Below are positions 43,672-51,920 of a DNA stretch of 56,236 bases, piece by piece. The stretch is from assembly GCA_947627245.1 (NCBI GenBank), contig CANQVH010000017.1, forward strand, positions 1-56,236. Reading direction: 5' to 3'. The position numbers and the translations under genes were made by a program. Each line of letters opens with the position of its first letter. The first letter of the stretch is position 1. The notes under the pieces were generated by a model. The model did no database searches and was not told the DNA's origin. It was given only the letters and a program-made list of their open reading frames with translations. This DNA is from an uncultured Lachnospiraceae bacterium. Lineage in GTDB: Bacteria; Bacillota; Clostridia; Lachnospirales; Lachnospiraceae.

Positions 43672-44781
43672 TTATATAAGCGAATCAATATCGATGTTGT
43701 CTTTGATTGCATCAAAAAATGCTTCAGCCATGGCATATTCTTCGTCCGGCTCCCAATCCAAATATCTCCTTGTTGTCTCAATCGATTTATGCCCAAGCGC
43801 TTTGCTGATCCATTCAATCGGCCAGCCGCTCTTTCTCCTCTCATTTGCAAAGTAATGCCGCAGCATATGTGGGGTGAGATGCAAGCCTGTCTTTTTTTCC
43901 AGCGTCTTAAGAAACGAGTACACTGCGGAGACATTTAACGGCCTGCCAGCGGTTTCCCCTTCCTCGACAACAAATAGATACCCCGATTTATAAAGCAACT
44001 GCCTATTTTTCGAGATATAATGTACAAGCAATTGAAATGTACTCGTTTTCATTTTCACCGACCGTGTTTCCGCATTCTTAGCCCGGACATGGTTTTCATT
44101 GTAGTCCCTGAACTCCACCTTAACGCTTTCATTTTCATAATCTATGTCTTCTGCCCATCGAATTCCCAAAAGTTCCCCTATTCTCAAGCCTGTATCCGCA
44201 AGCATTAGCAGAATCAGTTTATTCCTTATATTGCCGCCAACATACTTTACCGCCTTTGTCACCTGTTCCTGGGTAGCTGACTTTGAAGTTACCACCTCAG
44301 GCTTCAAATACCCCTCATATGAGGTCGCACTTTTAGTTGAAACAACCCCGTACGTTCTTGTGTATCTAATCATTCGTGCATCTAAAACCTTTAATTTCTT
44401 TCCATACTCCCTATCCAAATAGGCATAGAACCCAAATACAAAAAGAAGATAACTGTTACATGTTCTCGCAGAAGGCCTCTTTTTGGTCGAACAATGATTT
44501 CCAGCCTGGAGCCACCTCAGAAAATTCTGGAAATGAAGATTCTGTTCCAGATAGTCCATGGAAAAAATATCCGTAAGCTTCATATCCTGAGAAGATATGA
44601 AAGTCAGATAATAAGCAACTGAATGCGCGGCTTTCTTCACTGTATTCGGCGAGTGGTTTGTCGTGGTCATGTACTCCAGGTATTCCTTGGATTCCCTTTG
44701 AATAGCGACAGTACCTTTCCTTATCAGAAAATAAAACTGTCTTCCATCTTTTTCATGCGTTTCTACTTGGTATTGGTTCAT
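43672..44781 (-). CDS. tnpA: TnpA-like tyrosine recombinase (Tn554 family)
   Basis: This 369-residue integrase-family recombinase is similar in length to Tn554 TnpA (361). It has an N-terminal core-binding SAM-like domain and all catalytic residues: LADTGLRIGELLGIRW (Arg I, about 200), LTPHMLRHYFANERR (His/Arg II, about 308) and ALGHKSIETTRRYLDW (His III and Tyr, about 345). AGGAGG stands seven bases before the ATG. It is the first gene of a five-gene minus-strand run that ends at the element edge. Confidence 0.9.
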   Translation of the reverse strand: MNQYQVETHEKDGRQFYFLIRKGTVAIQRESKEYLEYMTTTNHSPNTVKKAAHSVAYYLTFISSQDMKLTDIFSMDYLEQNLHFQNFLRWLQAGNHCSTKKRPSARTCNSYLLFVFGFYAYLDREYGKKLKVLDARMIRYTRTYGVVSTKSATSYEGYLKPEVVTSKSATQEQVTKAVKYVGGNIRNKLILLMLADTGLRIGELLGIRWAEDIDYENESVKVEFRDYNENHVRAKNAETRSVKMKTSTFQLLVHYISKNRQLLYKSGYLFVVEEGETAGRPLNVSAVYSFLKTLEKKTGLHLTPHMLRHYFANERRKSGWPIEWISKALGHKSIETTRRYLDWEPDEEYAMAEAFFDAIKDNIDIDSLI

Positions 44782-45102
44782 TTTTTCTCCTCCTCATAAA
44801 AATCTTCTTTGTCAATCTCAGCAAATCGGCATCTCGATTGTGCTCCCCTACATAATGTCAACGAACCAAAAAAACGACTGGCAAAAAAGGCTCCTGTATA
44901 AAAAGTCACATTAAATTTTTATAAACTTTATTAACAAATTATAAACTCGTGTGCATCCAATATAGAATTCCATAGTCTCAATTTAAACCTATGTAGTAAA
45001 AGTACAAATTTTTCCTTTTTTAATGCAAATATTTATAGTGCAATCGCATATATGTATAAACGAAGGTTTAACTTAATACTATTTCATCAGGAGGTACAAT
45101 TT
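44782..45102. other. AT-rich divergent intergenic region upstream of tnpA
   Basis: This 320-bp region separates tnpA and the serine recombinase gene. It holds a direct repeat TTATAAACT (around 44919 and 44939), a TTGACA-like hexamer facing tnpA without a clear -10, and an ATCGCAT motif near 45046 that recurs before the second serine-recombinase-like gene. No pilin 5' fragment is present, so the element does not end here. Confidence 0.5.
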
Positions 45103-45804
45103 ATGGTTAACCGAGTCTATGGCTATGTGCGCGTTAGTAAGCCAAAGCAGCAACCACAGCGGCAAATTGAAAACATACGCAGAAGTTTTCCTGATGCCAT
45201 CATCATTGTTGAAAAATACACGGGGACGACTATGAACCGTCCTGCGTGGAACAAGTTGATGTCTTCCCTCAGGAGCGGAGATCAAGTCGTCTTTGATGAG
45301 ATTTCGCGTATGTCCCGCAATGCTCAGGAGGGGATAGATATATATCTTGACCTTTTTAACAAAGGCATTACCCTCATCTTCCTCAAGGAGAATGTTTTGA
45401 ACACGGAAATTTTCGCTCAGACAAAACAACTTGCACTTACTGGCAATAGCATCGCTGATATATATATCAGAGCAACAAATGAGGTCCTCACAATTCTTGC
45501 AAAAAATCAGATAAGAGCGGCGTTCGAAGGTGCCCAACGAGAGGTCGACCTCTTACATAAACGTACATCGGAAGGTGTCCGCCGTGCTCAAGCCGAAGGC
45601 AAACAGGTCGGGCGGAAACCCGGATCCAAAATAACAACTGCCAAAAGCGTTGCCGTTAAAAAACAAATTCTGCGGTATTCTTCTTCATTCAACGGAACGC
45701 TTTCGGATAAAGATACGCTCAGGCTAATTGGTACCATCTCTCGCAATACGTACTATAAATACAAACGTGAGCTCCTCCACGAAATTGAGGCCTATTCTTT
45801 ATAG
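45103..45804 (+). CDS. serine recombinase, resolvase/invertase type
   Basis: The 233-residue protein has the resolvase catalytic domain: VYGYVRVSKPKQQPQRQ with the nucleophilic Ser near residue 10, GDQVVFDEISRMSRNAQEG with the catalytic Arg near 67, the long E helix, and a C-terminal HTH (GKQVGRKPGSKITTAKS and following). AGGAGG is eight bases before the ATG. Likely roles are resolution of element dimers or inversion of a local segment. It faces away from the tyrosine recombinase cluster. Confidence 0.9.
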   Translation: MVNRVYGYVRVSKPKQQPQRQIENIRRSFPDAIIIVEKYTGTTMNRPAWNKLMSSLRSGDQVVFDEISRMSRNAQEGIDIYLDLFNKGITLIFLKENVLNTEIFAQTKQLALTGNSIADIYIRATNEVLTILAKNQIRAAFEGAQREVDLLHKRTSEGVRRAQAEGKQVGRKPGSKITTAKSVAVKKQILRYSSSFNGTLSDKDTLRLIGTISRNTYYKYKRELLHEIEAYSL

Positions 45805-45941
45805 TATCCCTGTTTTTCTTCTGGGTTAAAGAGATCAAAGAGCGCCACTATTAACTGTTGTCATCATAGTTTCTGGTCCATAATTATGTTGCAGTATGTT
45901 TTTCTTTGTGGAGCTCTTTTGTCTCCTATATGTTCAGAGGA

Positions 45942-46394
45942 TTACCTCCATGTGCGAAACAGATAATACGAGGGCCGTTCCAAATCGCGAATGGTCCTAT
46001 TGATCCGATATGCATTCTCCACAACTTCGTCCTTGAACACCCAGCTTTTGCTCTTACCATTAAATACGGAAACCGTATTTTTTTCATCATGGCCACTATA
46101 ATGTACGCGAACCGCGTATGTGGGAAAGACGAAGTAGAACGAAAGTTCTTCATCATCGCCGTACTCATAAGGCATAACAGCCTTAATGGTTTCCAGTTCT
46201 GACACAAGCTCCAGCCTGCAACAGTTTACTGCCCCGAGTGACTCCCTCGCGTACAATGTCCCATTTTTCTCAAAAAACAGTCCATTGTCTTCTTTTTTAA
46301 GTGACGCCACTACTTCATTGCCATTGGTGAGATCTTTCACACCAGACCTCACGCAAATTCTACCTACCGTTTCGGAGATTTCATAAATATTCAT
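45942..46394 (-). CDS. hypothetical protein of the mobile element
   Basis: This is a 150-residue soluble protein beginning MNIYEISETVGRICVRSG, with mixed alpha/beta composition and a central acidic patch (EYGDDEELSFYFVF near 85). AAAGGAAC precedes the ATG at moderate spacing. A 29-codon reading frame with a strong ribosome binding site lies 34 bp upstream on the same strand. I recognise no family. It may be an anti-repressor, regulatory or cargo protein, with no evidence for any of these. Confidence 0.55.
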   Translation of the reverse strand: MNIYEISETVGRICVRSGVKDLTNGNEVVASLKKEDNGLFFEKNGTLYARESLGAVNCCRLELVSELETIKAVMPYEYGDDEELSFYFVFPTYAVRVHYSGHDEKNTVSVFNGKSKSWVFKDEVVENAYRINRTIRDLERPSYYLFRTWR

Positions 46395-46428
46395 TTTTAG
46401 AGTTCCTTTCTTTTTTAAGTTTAGTTTT

Positions 46429-46518
46429 TCATTTACAGGTATCGGAACACGGCTCCCTTCCCAGATGCTCTTTATCAGGCACCTGTTTAGCAACAATGAC
46501 ATGATTTTTTTGCTGCAT
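46429..46518 (-). CDS. possible 29-residue peptide gene
   Basis: On the minus strand ATG at 46518 is preceded by AAGGGGG and opens a frame beginning MQQKNHVIVAKQVPDKEH and ending CSDTCK. The ribosome binding site is the best in the neighbourhood. It could encode a small peptide or be a translated leader for the gene at 45942. It is too short to judge by content. Confidence 0.4.
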   Translation of the reverse strand: MQQKNHVIVAKQVPDKEHLGREPCSDTCK

Positions 46519-46687
46519 ATTGTTCCCCCTTTCTTGCTACATAATTGTTGATGTGTTATGATAAAGTATCCAATCAAACAGTAGCTGTTTATAATTTGTA
46601 AAAATGATTCACAAGTAGCTCGATTTTAAAAAAAGTGGAATTTTACATTAAAAAGAACGCAATTAATTAAGTTTGGCCAATTTTAAT

Positions 46688-46701
46688 TGCGATATATCGC
46701 A
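46688..46701. promoter_or_regulatory. 14-bp palindrome upstream of the degenerate recombinase gene
   Basis: TGCGATATATCGCA is a perfect palindrome about 80 bp before the gene at 46783; a half-site ATGCGAT follows 20 bp later, and ATCGCAT also occurs before the intact serine recombinase. It is a plausible operator or recombinase-binding site. Nothing else is recognised in 46519-46782. Confidence 0.5.
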
Positions 46702-46782
46702 TTTATTAGCTTTTTCAATTAAATGCGATTTCGAGTTTTCAAGCATTATTCATACTCTTAACAAGTCAGGGAGGATGTCACT

Positions 46783-47496
46783 ATGGCGACAGTGTATAGT
46801 TATATGCGGATTAATACGGAAGGGAAATATGAACCAAACACATATACCCGCCAGAAAAAGGCATTAAAGGCTTATGCAAATAAGAGCAAAATTGCATACG
46901 ATACAATACGAGTGTGCCAAGAGGATGGGAGCGCAGAAACATTTTCTAACCGTCCAGAGTGGTCTAAATTGCAACGTTTATTGAGAGAAGGTGATTCCTT
47001 AATCATGCTGGATATCGCCTGCTTCACACGCGACAATAATTCCAGCAGTTTCTCACAATATTGGTGGTTATTGGAGCATAAGATTGAAACAGTATTTATT
47101 GATACTCCAGTTTTATGCTCAACATACATTGAGGAATTATATGCTCGCTTAATGAAGAATTACGCTATTAGTGGAGAAGAGCAATTTAAGAAAATTGTTA
47201 AAACTTTGTTTGAATTGGAAGTACCTAGAACCATTAAATGTTGGGATGAAAGATTCCATCATATTCCGTCAGGAGTTGATAAAAAGAATCCAGGTAGAAT
47301 AACAGGTAGTGTTGCAAAACTCGAACCCCCATTAAGAAAGGACATTGACACATATCTGTACGATCGTCCTAATGCAAAAACAGCGAAGGAAATCGCAGCT
47401 GATAATCAAATAAGCCCAAATACTTTTACAAAATATAAAAAAATAATAATTGCGGAAAAAGAGAAGGAGAAAATGGACTCGCAAAAGCAACAATAA
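46783..47496 (+). CDS. serine-recombinase-like protein with degenerate active site
   Basis: The 237-residue protein aligns by eye with the resolvase at 45103: VYSYMRINTEGKYEPNTYTR replaces YVRVSxxxQ so that Asn stands where the nucleophilic Ser should be, and GDSLIMLDIACFTRDN lacks the conserved Arg. The C-terminal HTH (AKTAKEIAADNQISPNTFTK near 200) is intact. GGGAGG precedes the ATG. I infer a DNA-binding protein that has lost strand cleavage, perhaps a regulator of the element or a structural partner at recombination sites. Confidence 0.75.
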   Translation: MATVYSYMRINTEGKYEPNTYTRQKKALKAYANKSKIAYDTIRVCQEDGSAETFSNRPEWSKLQRLLREGDSLIMLDIACFTRDNNSSSFSQYWWLLEHKIETVFIDTPVLCSTYIEELYARLMKNYAISGEEQFKKIVKTLFELEVPRTIKCWDERFHHIPSGVDKKNPGRITGSVAKLEPPLRKDIDTYLYDRPNAKTAKEIAADNQISPNTFTKYKKIIIAEKEKEKMDSQKQQ

Positions 47497-47610
47497 CCGT
47501 TACGTCGTTGCTTGCTCAAGAAGACTCCTCAGGCACGAAAATCAAGGAATGGAAAATGAGAGAGACCGTTCTGAAGTAAGAATCCATATATTGCATCTCC
47601 CTATTAGTGA

Positions 47611-47653
47611 TAAGAACCGGTCTCCCCTATTATGCGGGGAATGCCGGCTCTTA
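47611..47653. repeat. hairpin with CCGG and CCCC stems
   Basis: TAAGAACCGGTCTCCCC pairs imperfectly with GGGGAATGCCGGCTCTTA around an eight-base loop. It lies 115 bp after the degenerate recombinase gene and could be an RNA structure or a weak terminator. Confidence 0.55.
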
Positions 47654-47787
47654 CATTTTCTCCAAAGCTTGATTTGTACTTATCCAGTTCAGGCAACAAT
47701 GCATCACGATAATTTTCTTCACAGACTGCCGGTCGAGTTCGGGACTACCAGCCGATAAGAACTTGCACCGCTAATTACACAAGACGC

Positions 47788-47826
47788 AAAGAACCGGGAC
47801 AGCTTAATCTGCAATCCCGGTTCTTT
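47788..47826. terminator. rho-independent terminator
   Basis: AAAGAACCGGGA (47788-47799) and TCCCGGTTCTTT (47815-47826) form a perfect 12-bp stem with T-rich flank on the plus strand and A-rich flank on the other, so it can act in both directions. It probably closes the unit starting at 46783 and also the peptide unit on the minus strand. Confidence 0.8.
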
Positions 47827-47954
47827 TATCTAAATGAATTGTTATTTCGATCTATTGCTATTCCGCTTTCAGAATACGCCTGCCGGACATTCTCTCCGCA
47901 GGTTCCAGTGAGCCGTCCCAGTCTCCCAGCGACTCTCACTGACTGTCGTTGGCG

Positions 47955-48120
47955 TTATGTACATTGCTGCTTAACCCACTCCCATGCATCGTCCGCCCAT
48001 ACTTTGCTTTCTTTTCTTTTTTCCCCTCCGGCAGCCTGTTCGAGGGCGTCATCGTCTAACCCACACTGCCCCCCGCTCCAGTTCTTCGCTTACCTTGATT
48101 TCTTTGTTTTCATCCTTCAT
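47955..48120 (-). pseudogene. frameshifted double-glycine-leader peptide gene
   Basis: ATG at 48120 with AAGGAGG ahead opens MKDENKEIKVSEELERG, but the frame then runs to a stop at 48049. Removing one G from the six-G run at about 48070-48075 joins it to QCGLDDDALEQAAGG followed by EKRKESKVWADDAWEWVKQQCT, 54 residues in all. LDDDALEQAAGG is a typical double-glycine leader end, as in exported or modified peptides. No exporter, protease or modifying enzyme is in the window. A sequencing error in the G-run is possible. Confidence 0.55.
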
Positions 48121-48360
48121 GAATCTGTTCCTCCTTATATCTTTATAAAATATACCTGAATATATTTAAGCTTGAGATTCAAATTCTGTCAATATCTTTT
48201 CACGAAACGTCAAGAGCAGAACGCAAATGAAATCAAGGCAGTGATTACCGCCATCCTCTGGCATACACAGAAAGGCTGTTCATGCAAAAAACCCATACAA
48301 TTTCCTTTGATACTGTCTCGCCTTAAAGGTTCTTTCATTATTCTTTTTTAACTACGGATT

Positions 48361-48567
48361 TCATGCCTCATGCATGAATTCCAGAACATCGCTTATTTCG
48401 CATTTCAAGGTAAGACAAATCTTTTCCATAGTATGCATAGTAACCGGCTGGTTCCTGTTTAGTCTTCTCATAGTACTCTGACTAACCTCTGCCAATTCCC
48501 TTAATTCCTCTTTTTCCATGCCTTTTTGTTCCAGTAATATCCATAGCTTGTTGTAGCTGATCTTCAT
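48361..48567 (-). CDS. small XRE-type HTH regulator
   Basis: The 68-residue protein is one Cro/C1-type HTH domain with LRELAEVSQSTMRRLNRN (about 22-39) and MEKICLTLKCEISDVLEF at the end. It is divergent from another HTH gene 127 bp away with paired repeats in between, a lysogeny-switch-like arrangement. The ribosome binding site is weak (GGGA). Confidence 0.8.
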   Translation of the reverse strand: MKISYNKLWILLEQKGMEKEELRELAEVSQSTMRRLNRNQPVTMHTMEKICLTLKCEISDVLEFMHEA

Positions 48568-48627
48568 TTCAGCATCCCTCCATCTAAGTCCCTTCTCCCA
48601 TTATGACTAATATTTATGTGAGTCCCC

Positions 48628-48653
48628 TTTCTGTGAATTATATTTCTGGGAAT
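48628..48653. promoter_or_regulatory. candidate operator repeats between divergent HTH genes
   Basis: TTTCTGTGAAT (48628-48638) and TTTCTGGGAAT (48643-48653) are direct repeats with a 15-bp period, close to an AT-rich -10-like stretch. They are likely binding sites for one or both flanking HTH proteins. Confidence 0.5.
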
Positions 48654-48694
48654 CATTATATAAAATAATTCCATAATAGTAAAGGAGAATGACA

Positions 48695-48910
48695 ATGAAC
48701 TACGGCAGCTTGCATTTATGCATTGATGAGATTTTACACCAGAAAGGCATCAGCAAAAATCAGATATGTAAAGATCTGGATATTCCTCGAACTAACTTCA
48801 ATAGATACTGTCGTGATGCAGTAACAAGGCTGGATACTGGAATGCTCTGCAAATTGTGCTTCTATTTGGAGATTGAGCCCGGCGATTTGATCGTTTATAC
48901 TAGACCATAA
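48695..48910 (+). CDS. small XRE-type HTH regulator
   Basis: The 71-residue protein has a compact HTH: LHQKGISKNQICKDLDIPRT (about 15-34), NFNRYCRDAVTRLDTG and a C-terminal LCFYLEIEPGDLIVY. I chose the second ATG, which has AAGGAG seven bases upstream; the first overlaps that site. It resembles Cro-like proteins of mobile elements and probably acts with or against the divergent HTH protein. Confidence 0.8.
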   Translation: MNYGSLHLCIDEILHQKGISKNQICKDLDIPRTNFNRYCRDAVTRLDTGMLCKLCFYLEIEPGDLIVYTRP

Positions 48911-49048
48911 TTTGCCGATCCTATGGAATAAAGCATTGGCTCATTGAAAAGACTGCAGATTGCCCCTGTACAGCTCTTAATCTTCTGACAGAACCATCCG
49001 CCAGGCAACCATGTATCTTTCCACGAGATAAACATGCCTACACTCCCA

Positions 49049-49369
49049 CTAAGACTGTTCACTGATGGCCATTTCCCAGATAGTTCCGTCTGGATGGAAC
49101 ATTAGAATGAATTCTTTCATGATTCCAGTGAATTCTGCCCGGCATTTGTATTTCAGTGCGTCAATTCCTGCATAAAATTTCTTGTCATATGATATGATTT
49201 CGATATGATTAACTGTATGTCTCACACCATTCTCGTCCTCATATTTTATCAGTTTCGGAATGGCCTTCCCGCTAGATGTGAACCAGCACATCACAGCAAC
49301 ATTGCGGAAACTGCCCTGCGCTCTTCTTTCCTGTAACTTTTCTCTTTGTGGCTCCAATGAAAATCCCAT
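49049..49369 (-). CDS. small hypothetical protein downstream of the Y-family polymerase
   Basis: This 106-residue protein beginning MGFSLEPQREKLQERRAQGS contains FRNVAVMCWFTSSGKAIPKL and ends FILMFHPDGTIWEM. It is a recurring partner of UmuC/DinB-type genes in clostridial mobile elements as far as I recall, comparable in position to YolD proteins but not clearly homologous. GGGAGG stands seven bases before the ATG, 13 bp after the polymerase stop, so it shares the LexA-controlled transcript. Confidence 0.7.
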   Translation of the reverse strand: MGFSLEPQREKLQERRAQGSFRNVAVMCWFTSSGKAIPKLIKYEDENGVRHTVNHIEIISYDKKFYAGIDALKYKCRAEFTGIMKEFILMFHPDGTIWEMAISEQS

Positions 49370-49382
49370 ATGAATCCCTCCC

Positions 49383-50644
49383 CTAGCCTATCTCCATTTT
49401 ACTATAATCAACCGTTCTTTTCTCCCTGCTGATGCCGCCACCCATATGATCAATTCTGCTACCCACGAATGCTGCCCTTTTCATAGAATCTCTTCCATAC
49501 CGCTTCCGTACTGCATCTACTGTCCGATCCAGTTTTGCCAATTTAGCATAATCCGTCCCATCGAACAAATCCATCTGGCGCATGTCAACGCCATCGCTGA
49601 TTCTGGATGTGTGTATTCCCAGATGCCGAATAGGAGTCCCATCCCACAATTCGTCAAACAATCGACATGCATAACGATGAATCTCTATTGTGATGTCTGT
49701 CGCATTATAAAGTTTCATCTGGTGGCTCATATACCGCAAGTCATATGTTCGGATACCTACTGCAATCACCTCAGCTTTCACGCCGGCGGCTCTCAATCGC
49801 ATCCCAACCGTCTCAGCCAGAGACAGTAACACAAGCTTTGCCGTAGAGGGATCCGTCACATCAAACGCTACCGTTGTGCTGTTGCCATAGCCCTTGTTGT
49901 CCGCTGGGACAGGCTGCACAACCGATACGTCAATCCCATGAGAAAAACCCCATACAAGCTCTCCTTGGCTCTTTAAGTGTGCCCGGAGTAGCCGCGGATC
50001 TGCTGCTGCTAATTCCCCGATCGTCTTGATCCCTATCGCATACAGCTTACGCTCTGTCGCACGTCCAACAAAGAACAGATCAGAAACCGGGAGCGGCCAC
50101 ATCTTCTCCGGGATCTCGTGCTTCCATAAGGTATGCGTCATGTCTGGTTTTCGGAAATCGCTTGCCATTTTTGCAAGAAGCTTATTTTCAGAAATTCCAA
50201 TATTAACGGTAAATCCCAGTTCCGTTCTGATTCGTTCCCTTATCTTATCTGCTACTATAATCGGTTCTCCCCATAACCTTTCTGTCCCTGTCATGTCCAA
50301 AAAAGCCTCGTCGATGGAGTACGCTCCACATCTGGGGTATATTGTCTCATTATCTCCATGAAGGCATTGGAACAGGACTCATAAAGAGAATAATTGGGTG
50401 GTACCAGTTTTATAAAAGGGCATTTTTGTTTAGCCTCAAAAATAGACTCACCAGTCTGAATCCCATATTTCTTAGCCGGAATCGATTTCGCCAGAATGAT
50501 CCCGTGACGTGCTGCCATATCCCCGCCAACCGCAGCGACCTCATTCCGGATATCTGTTTTCGCACCCAGATGATATATCCGATACGCGGCTTCCCATGAC
50601 AGGAACGCAGAATTTACATCCACATGAAAAATTGTTTGTTTCAA
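49383..50644 (-). pseudogene. Y-family DNA polymerase (DinB/UmuC type), frameshifted
   Basis: Starting at TTG 50644 (GAGGAG upstream), the first 117 codons include FHVDVNSAFLSWEA with the first catalytic Asp and end prematurely after YTPDVE. A one-base loss near 50320-50325 moves the frame; the next frame resumes as YSIDEAFLDMTGTERLWGEP with the remaining catalytic Asp and Glu and continues to 49383 with the helix-hairpin-helix and little-finger regions. The full protein would have about 420 residues. As written no active polymerase is made, unless this is a sequencing error. An SOS promoter lies in front. Confidence 0.85.
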
Positions 50645-50669
50645 TCAAATCATCTCCTCGTTCCATATC

Positions 50670-50698
50670 ATTATATCGAACATATGTTCTCTTTTCAA
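50670..50698 (-). promoter_or_regulatory. LexA-regulated promoter (SOS box)
   Basis: On the minus strand TTGAAA (50693-50698), 17 bp and TATAAT (50670-50675) form a strong promoter. Inside the spacer CGAACATATGTTC (forward 50677-50689) matches the Firmicutes LexA box GAACNNNNGTTC. It drives the Y-family polymerase and its partner. Confidence 0.88.
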
Positions 50699-50824
50699 TA
50701 GGAAAATTTTTCTCTTGGATAAATTAGTGGAATTGCCCATATTCCTACTCTTGATACCATCCGCAAAAAACCCAGAAAATAACGCCACCACTACGATAAC
50801 CAAGCGATGGCGTATTTCATATGG

Positions 50825-51511
50825 TCAGAGGTTTGACTCGATTCCCATATCCCTAAGGCGGCTGACCAAAATAGAGAAGTCCCGCGCTTCCATCCGGACA
50901 ATCCGACCCCGGCAAAGCTCGTCAATCATCGCGCTCAGCGTTCTATGGTTATAATCGTTCGCTAGAATCGTGTTCAGTGATTTAAGCCAGGAATCTGCGT
51001 ATTTTTGATGGTTCCTCGTCTTATTCAGAAGATCGCCAATCGCTCCATTAAAGTTCGTGATCCTCCATGCAATAACCAGCCAGTTGACTGCATTATAAAG
51101 CTGGATTGCGGCAGGATCGATGTCTTCTTCCTTCTCTTCTGTACCGGGTTCAGTGCTGCTCTTGGTGTGATCCTTTGAGTCATTGACAGCATCAGGATTA
51201 TACCCGTCTTCAAATTCTTCCAATGGATCAAACAAAGGAAGATTCGGATGTCCCAGAAGCTGCAGAAAATCTTTTGCCGCTTCTCTGCCACATACAATTG
51301 TCCGCTTCTCCCCAGTTTTTTTATTGCTCGTCCGGAAAACGTAGTATTCCTTTGACAGCAACTGTCCCCCTGCATCACTCCTCACTCGCTCTCCTTTCAG
51401 AACGGTCATACGGATAACCGGAACAACCTTGTTCTGGAGAATGATCTTCTGGCGACGCTGATGCGTCCAACAATCCATGTGTTTTCCACCTTCAACCATC
51501 TCATAAAACAT
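50825..51511 (-). CDS. hypothetical protein of the GHKL ATPase operon
   Basis: The 228-residue protein has a beta-rich N-terminal half with YYVFRTSNKKTGEKRTIVCG and REAAKDFLQLLGHPNLPLF, an acidic linker (about 115-150, with TEEKEEDIDP) and an alpha-helical C-terminal domain beginning IQLYNAVNWLVIAWRITN and ending LVSRLRDMG. The start is chosen at MFYEMVEGG, preceded by GGGAG; MDCWTHQ eleven codons later is an alternative. It lies 193 bp after the ATPase C-terminal gene on the same strand. I do not recognise a family; context points to a partner of the ATPase. Confidence 0.65.
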   Translation of the reverse strand: MFYEMVEGGKHMDCWTHQRRQKIILQNKVVPVIRMTVLKGERVRSDAGGQLLSKEYYVFRTSNKKTGEKRTIVCGREAAKDFLQLLGHPNLPLFDPLEEFEDGYNPDAVNDSKDHTKSSTEPGTEEKEEDIDPAAIQLYNAVNWLVIAWRITNFNGAIGDLLNKTRNHQKYADSWLKSLNTILANDYNHRTLSAMIDELCRGRIVRMEARDFSILVSRLRDMGIESNL

Positions 51512-51704
51512 TATAATGCACTCCCTTCTTGCTATACGAGACACAGTCCCATACAGTTTTTTCTTTAATATGTATTTTTGCGCCAAGCCATACGAAAAAA
51601 AGACCTGATAGAAGGCGCAAGCAGCTCTGCCATGGCACAAAATTTCTATGCTTTCTATAGCAGCACCATATCCCATGTGCTTTCTTCGTCCCATACCAAG
51701 CGTT

Positions 51705-51920
51705 TCAGAGCCTGCGTATGACGGCTCCAAGTACAACTCCCCACTCCTCTTCCAGCTTTTCAATCAGGTCCTTTTCAGGGAATTTCGAAGCTGCCTTAGC
51801 ATAACTGGCTAGAAGAAGCAGTATTGCTGTCACCGTTTTTTCATTATTCTCCTGATTTCCGTATAAAGGAATTATAATTTTCTTGTAAAACGGATGATCC
51901 ACATTCATCTCAATGATCAT
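51705..51920 (-). CDS. detached C-terminal part of the GHKL ATPase
   Basis: The 71-residue reading frame begins MIIEMNVDHPFYKKIIIPLY and is helical after that. Its ATG overlaps the TGA of the ATPase gene (ATGA). IIEMNVDHPFY looks like the conserved 'N-x-x-HPFY' strand found near the end of full-length MORC/MutL-like ATPases, so in sequence it continues the upstream protein. One extra A in the A5 run at the overlap would fuse both. It may be translated by coupling or by -1 slippage, or be a recent break. Confidence 0.65.
   Translation of the reverse strand: MIIEMNVDHPFYKKIIIPLYGNQENNEKTVTAILLLLASYAKAASKFPEKDLIEKLEEEWGVVLGAVIRRL

Noticed and set aside
44782..45102. Left end of the Tn554-like module as the element boundary
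   Set aside because: No pilin 5' fragment or matching palindrome is present here, and mobile-type genes continue to the right.
47839..48159. Plus-strand 106-codon frame
   Set aside because: It lies opposite a minus-strand peptide frame with a far better ribosome binding site, and its own product is Ser/Pro-rich without features.
51512..51763. N-terminal extension of the 228-residue protein to 51763
   Set aside because: The added residues overlap the ATPase C-terminal frame and there is no ribosome binding site, whereas one exists at 51511.
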